Origin: Candidatus Thalassarchaeaceae archaeon
Lineage (GTDB): Archaea > Thermoplasmatota > Poseidoniia > Poseidoniales > Thalassarchaeaceae
DNA: 7,193 bases
Assembly: GCA_030754395.1 (NCBI GenBank)
Contig: JASMAJ010000039.1
Coordinates: 1 to 7,193 of the forward strand
Direction of reading: 5' to 3'
In this document: positions 6,126 through 7,193 of the stretch, piece by piece
Numbering within the stretch: the first letter of the stretch is position 1
Layout of the letters: each line of letters opens with the position of its first letter
Program-made: the position numbers and the translations under genes
The notes under the pieces: model-generated
The model's database searches: none
Seen by the model: the letters and a program-made list of their open reading frames with translations, nothing else
Told to the model about the DNA's origin: nothing

Positions 6126-7193
6126 TTGTAGGTATTAACCCCCACAGCGGCGCTATGCGCCGCTTGGTTGCAGCATTCGTGGTCGCTTCGATGCTTGCTG
6201 TTTCCACTGCGCCTGTGGTTACAGCACAAATTGGCCAACCGGATATTATTCAGGAGCATTGGTACCATTCCTATGCAACCCTAACTCTTGATGTCAATGC
6301 TTGGGCAGATGATTACCCCGAAATCATCAATCTACTAGTCGTCGGTCAAACGGAATTGGGAAGAAATCTCTGGTTGTTGCAAATTTCTGATTGGAGTCAG
6401 GAAACCAAACCAAATGGAACTCCAAAAGAAGTGGTTTACATCGATGGTGGTCACCATGGTAATGAGCACTTGGGGACAGAGTTAGCTTTCCTCGTTGCAG
6501 AATTTTACATCGAGGGTTGGGCAAATGGGGAACAAGAAGTCCTCGATATCTTGGCTACTACGGAATTACATATTCTGATTATGCTAAATGCAGACGGTAA
6601 TGACTTCGATACGAGATGGAATTTCAATCAAGTAGATTTGAATAGAAACTACGACCACTATTGGAATACCTGCCCGACGACCCAGCCTGGAAGTAGTGCG
6701 TTCAGTGAATCCGAAACTCATTCGAATTCGATTTACATGAACGAGGTAGTACCTCATGCTGACCTGTATATCACAATGCACACAGGAGTTTGGATTATGC
6801 TCTACCCTTGGGGTAAATGGCCTGAGCAGCCTTCGGACTGGGAACTTTTTCATTTCATTCGAGATGATGTGCATGCAAACATATCTGACATTCCAATTAG
6901 GAATGCAAACCAAGGACTCTATCCAAATTGTGGAACCAGCCGAGATTACGGCTACGGTGTAATGGGATACCCGACTTTTACCTTTGAAACCGATGATGAG
7001 CAATTTCTTCTCGGATCTATAGATTCGGTATCTGATAGACTGGGAGAAGAGCTCGATGTAATGCGCTATCTTATCCAGAATGTTTGGTATTGGCGCGCTA
7101 GATTAGTTGTTGACGAATTCAAAATAGATGACGGAGACGTAACTTATTCTGTCAGCAACCTTGGTCATGCAAGTACTATGAATGCAACGCTTC
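6122..7193 (+). CDS. Secreted M14-family zinc carboxypeptidase, C-terminus beyond window
   Basis: Open to the right edge; 357 codons visible. A signal peptide is clear: RR, then LVAAFVVASMLAVSTAPVV, likely cut near TA-QIG. The M14 peptidase domain spans about residues 45-315. Zinc ligands are H112 and E115 in HHGNEHLG (the HxxE motif) and H220 in MHTG. DLNRNYD (172-178) gives the substrate-carboxylate pair N174/R175, YPWG (228-231) is typical of the family, and E289 in TFTFETDDE is the probable catalytic glutamate. C184 and C270 could form a disulfide. After about residue 325 the sequence (VVDEFKIDDGDVTYSVSNLG) looks like the start of an extracellular Ig-like/CARDB-type domain. Two starts are possible: 6122, which overlaps the agmatinase stop as ATGA, or 6155 (M12), which gives a more ordinary signal peptide but sits inside a GC-rich hairpin. 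The enzyme would trim C-terminal residues from extracellular peptides; side-chain preference cannot be read from the sequence. Confidence 0.93.
   Translation, partial: MIVGINPHSGAMRRLVAAFVVASMLAVSTAPVVTAQIGQPDIIQEHWYHSYATLTLDVNAWADDYPEIINLLVVGQTELGRNLWLLQISDWSQETKPNGTPKEVVYIDGGHHGNEHLGTELAFLVAEFYIEGWANGEQEVLDILATTELHILIMLNADGNDFDTRWNFNQVDLNRNYDHYWNTCPTTQPGSSAFSESETHSNSIYMNEVVPHADLYITMHTGVWIMLYPWGKWPEQPSDWELFHFIRDDVHANISDIPIRNANQGLYPNCGTSRDYGYGVMGYPTFTFETDDEQFLLGSIDSVSDRLGEELDVMRYLIQNVWYWRARLVVDEFKIDDGDVTYSVSNLGHASTMNATL
6146..6164. other. Perfect GC-rich inverted repeat over the alternative start of the carboxypeptidase
   Basis: AGCGGCGC (6146-6153) and GCGCCGCT (6157-6164) are exact reverse complements around a TAT loop, an eight-pair stem with seven G-C pairs in otherwise AT-leaning DNA. 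The ATG at 6155-6157 lies in the loop and first stem base. In RNA this would hide that codon; in DNA it could be a dyad binding site. It lies within the reading frame if translation begins at 6122. Confidence 0.55.

Noticed and set aside
5777..6268. Minus-strand open frame of 163 codons opposite the agmatinase and carboxypeptidase genes
   Set aside because: It is a shadow of two well-supported genes and shows no domain-like sequence.
6584..7003. Minus-strand open frame of 139 codons opposite the carboxypeptidase
   Set aside because: The plus strand here encodes the zinc ligand and catalytic motifs of an M14 peptidase, so this frame is antisense noise.
1..7193. CRISPR array, insertion sequence, prophage or defence island
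   Set aside because: No regularly spaced direct repeats, terminal inverted repeats, transposase, integrase or known defence domain was seen on either strand.

Overview
The window looks archaeal, most likely a marine planktonic euryarchaeon of the Marine Group II type (Candidatus Poseidoniales) or a close relative. This is inferred from several things together: TATA-like boxes rather than bacterial -35/-10 promoters, oligo-T terminators, a small winged-helix-like protein that resembles an archaeal family of unknown function, an Mrp/NBP35-type ATPase, a large secreted protein with a single C-terminal membrane anchor, and a secreted M14 carboxypeptidase. No single marker here proves the assignment. 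The DNA is moderately AT-rich by eye, densely coded, and has no sign of insertion sequences, prophage or CRISPR.

Layout from left to right. On the minus strand, cut by the left edge, is an Mrp/NBP35 P-loop ATPase (1-892). A 131-base divergent spacer separates it from a plus-strand low-molecular-weight phosphatase/arsenate reductase-like gene (1024-1386). A plus-strand tRNA-Gly(GCC) with encoded CCA follows (1431-1505). Facing terminators (about 1510-1566) separate the tRNA from a minus-strand pair: a small acidic-tailed protein (5068 to 4643, translated first) and then a 1010-residue anchored surface protein (4599 to 1567). A second divergent promoter region (5069-5189) leads to a plus-strand pair: an agmatinase-family ureohydrolase (5190-6125) and a secreted zinc carboxypeptidase (6122 to beyond the right edge), whose reading frames overlap by ATGA.

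How they may work together. The agmatinase/carboxypeptidase pair suggests a link between peptide-derived amino acids and polyamine or arginine/agmatine metabolism in a protein-degrading heterotroph; this is inference. The surface protein and the carboxypeptidase both carry Sec-type signal peptides. The other genes are housekeeping or unassigned.

The most unusual item is the Mrp-like ATPase. Where Mrp/NBP35 proteins normally carry the CxxC motif for the bridging iron-sulfur cluster, it has about 41 residues that read like a bacterial Ig-like (Big) beta module and contain no cysteine, while the flanking Mrp sequence is intact and in frame. Other points worth checking are the GC-rich hairpin over the second possible start of the carboxypeptidase, the SSB-tail-like C-terminus of the small protein, the degenerate internal repeats of the surface protein, and the A1-U72 pair of the tRNA-Gly.
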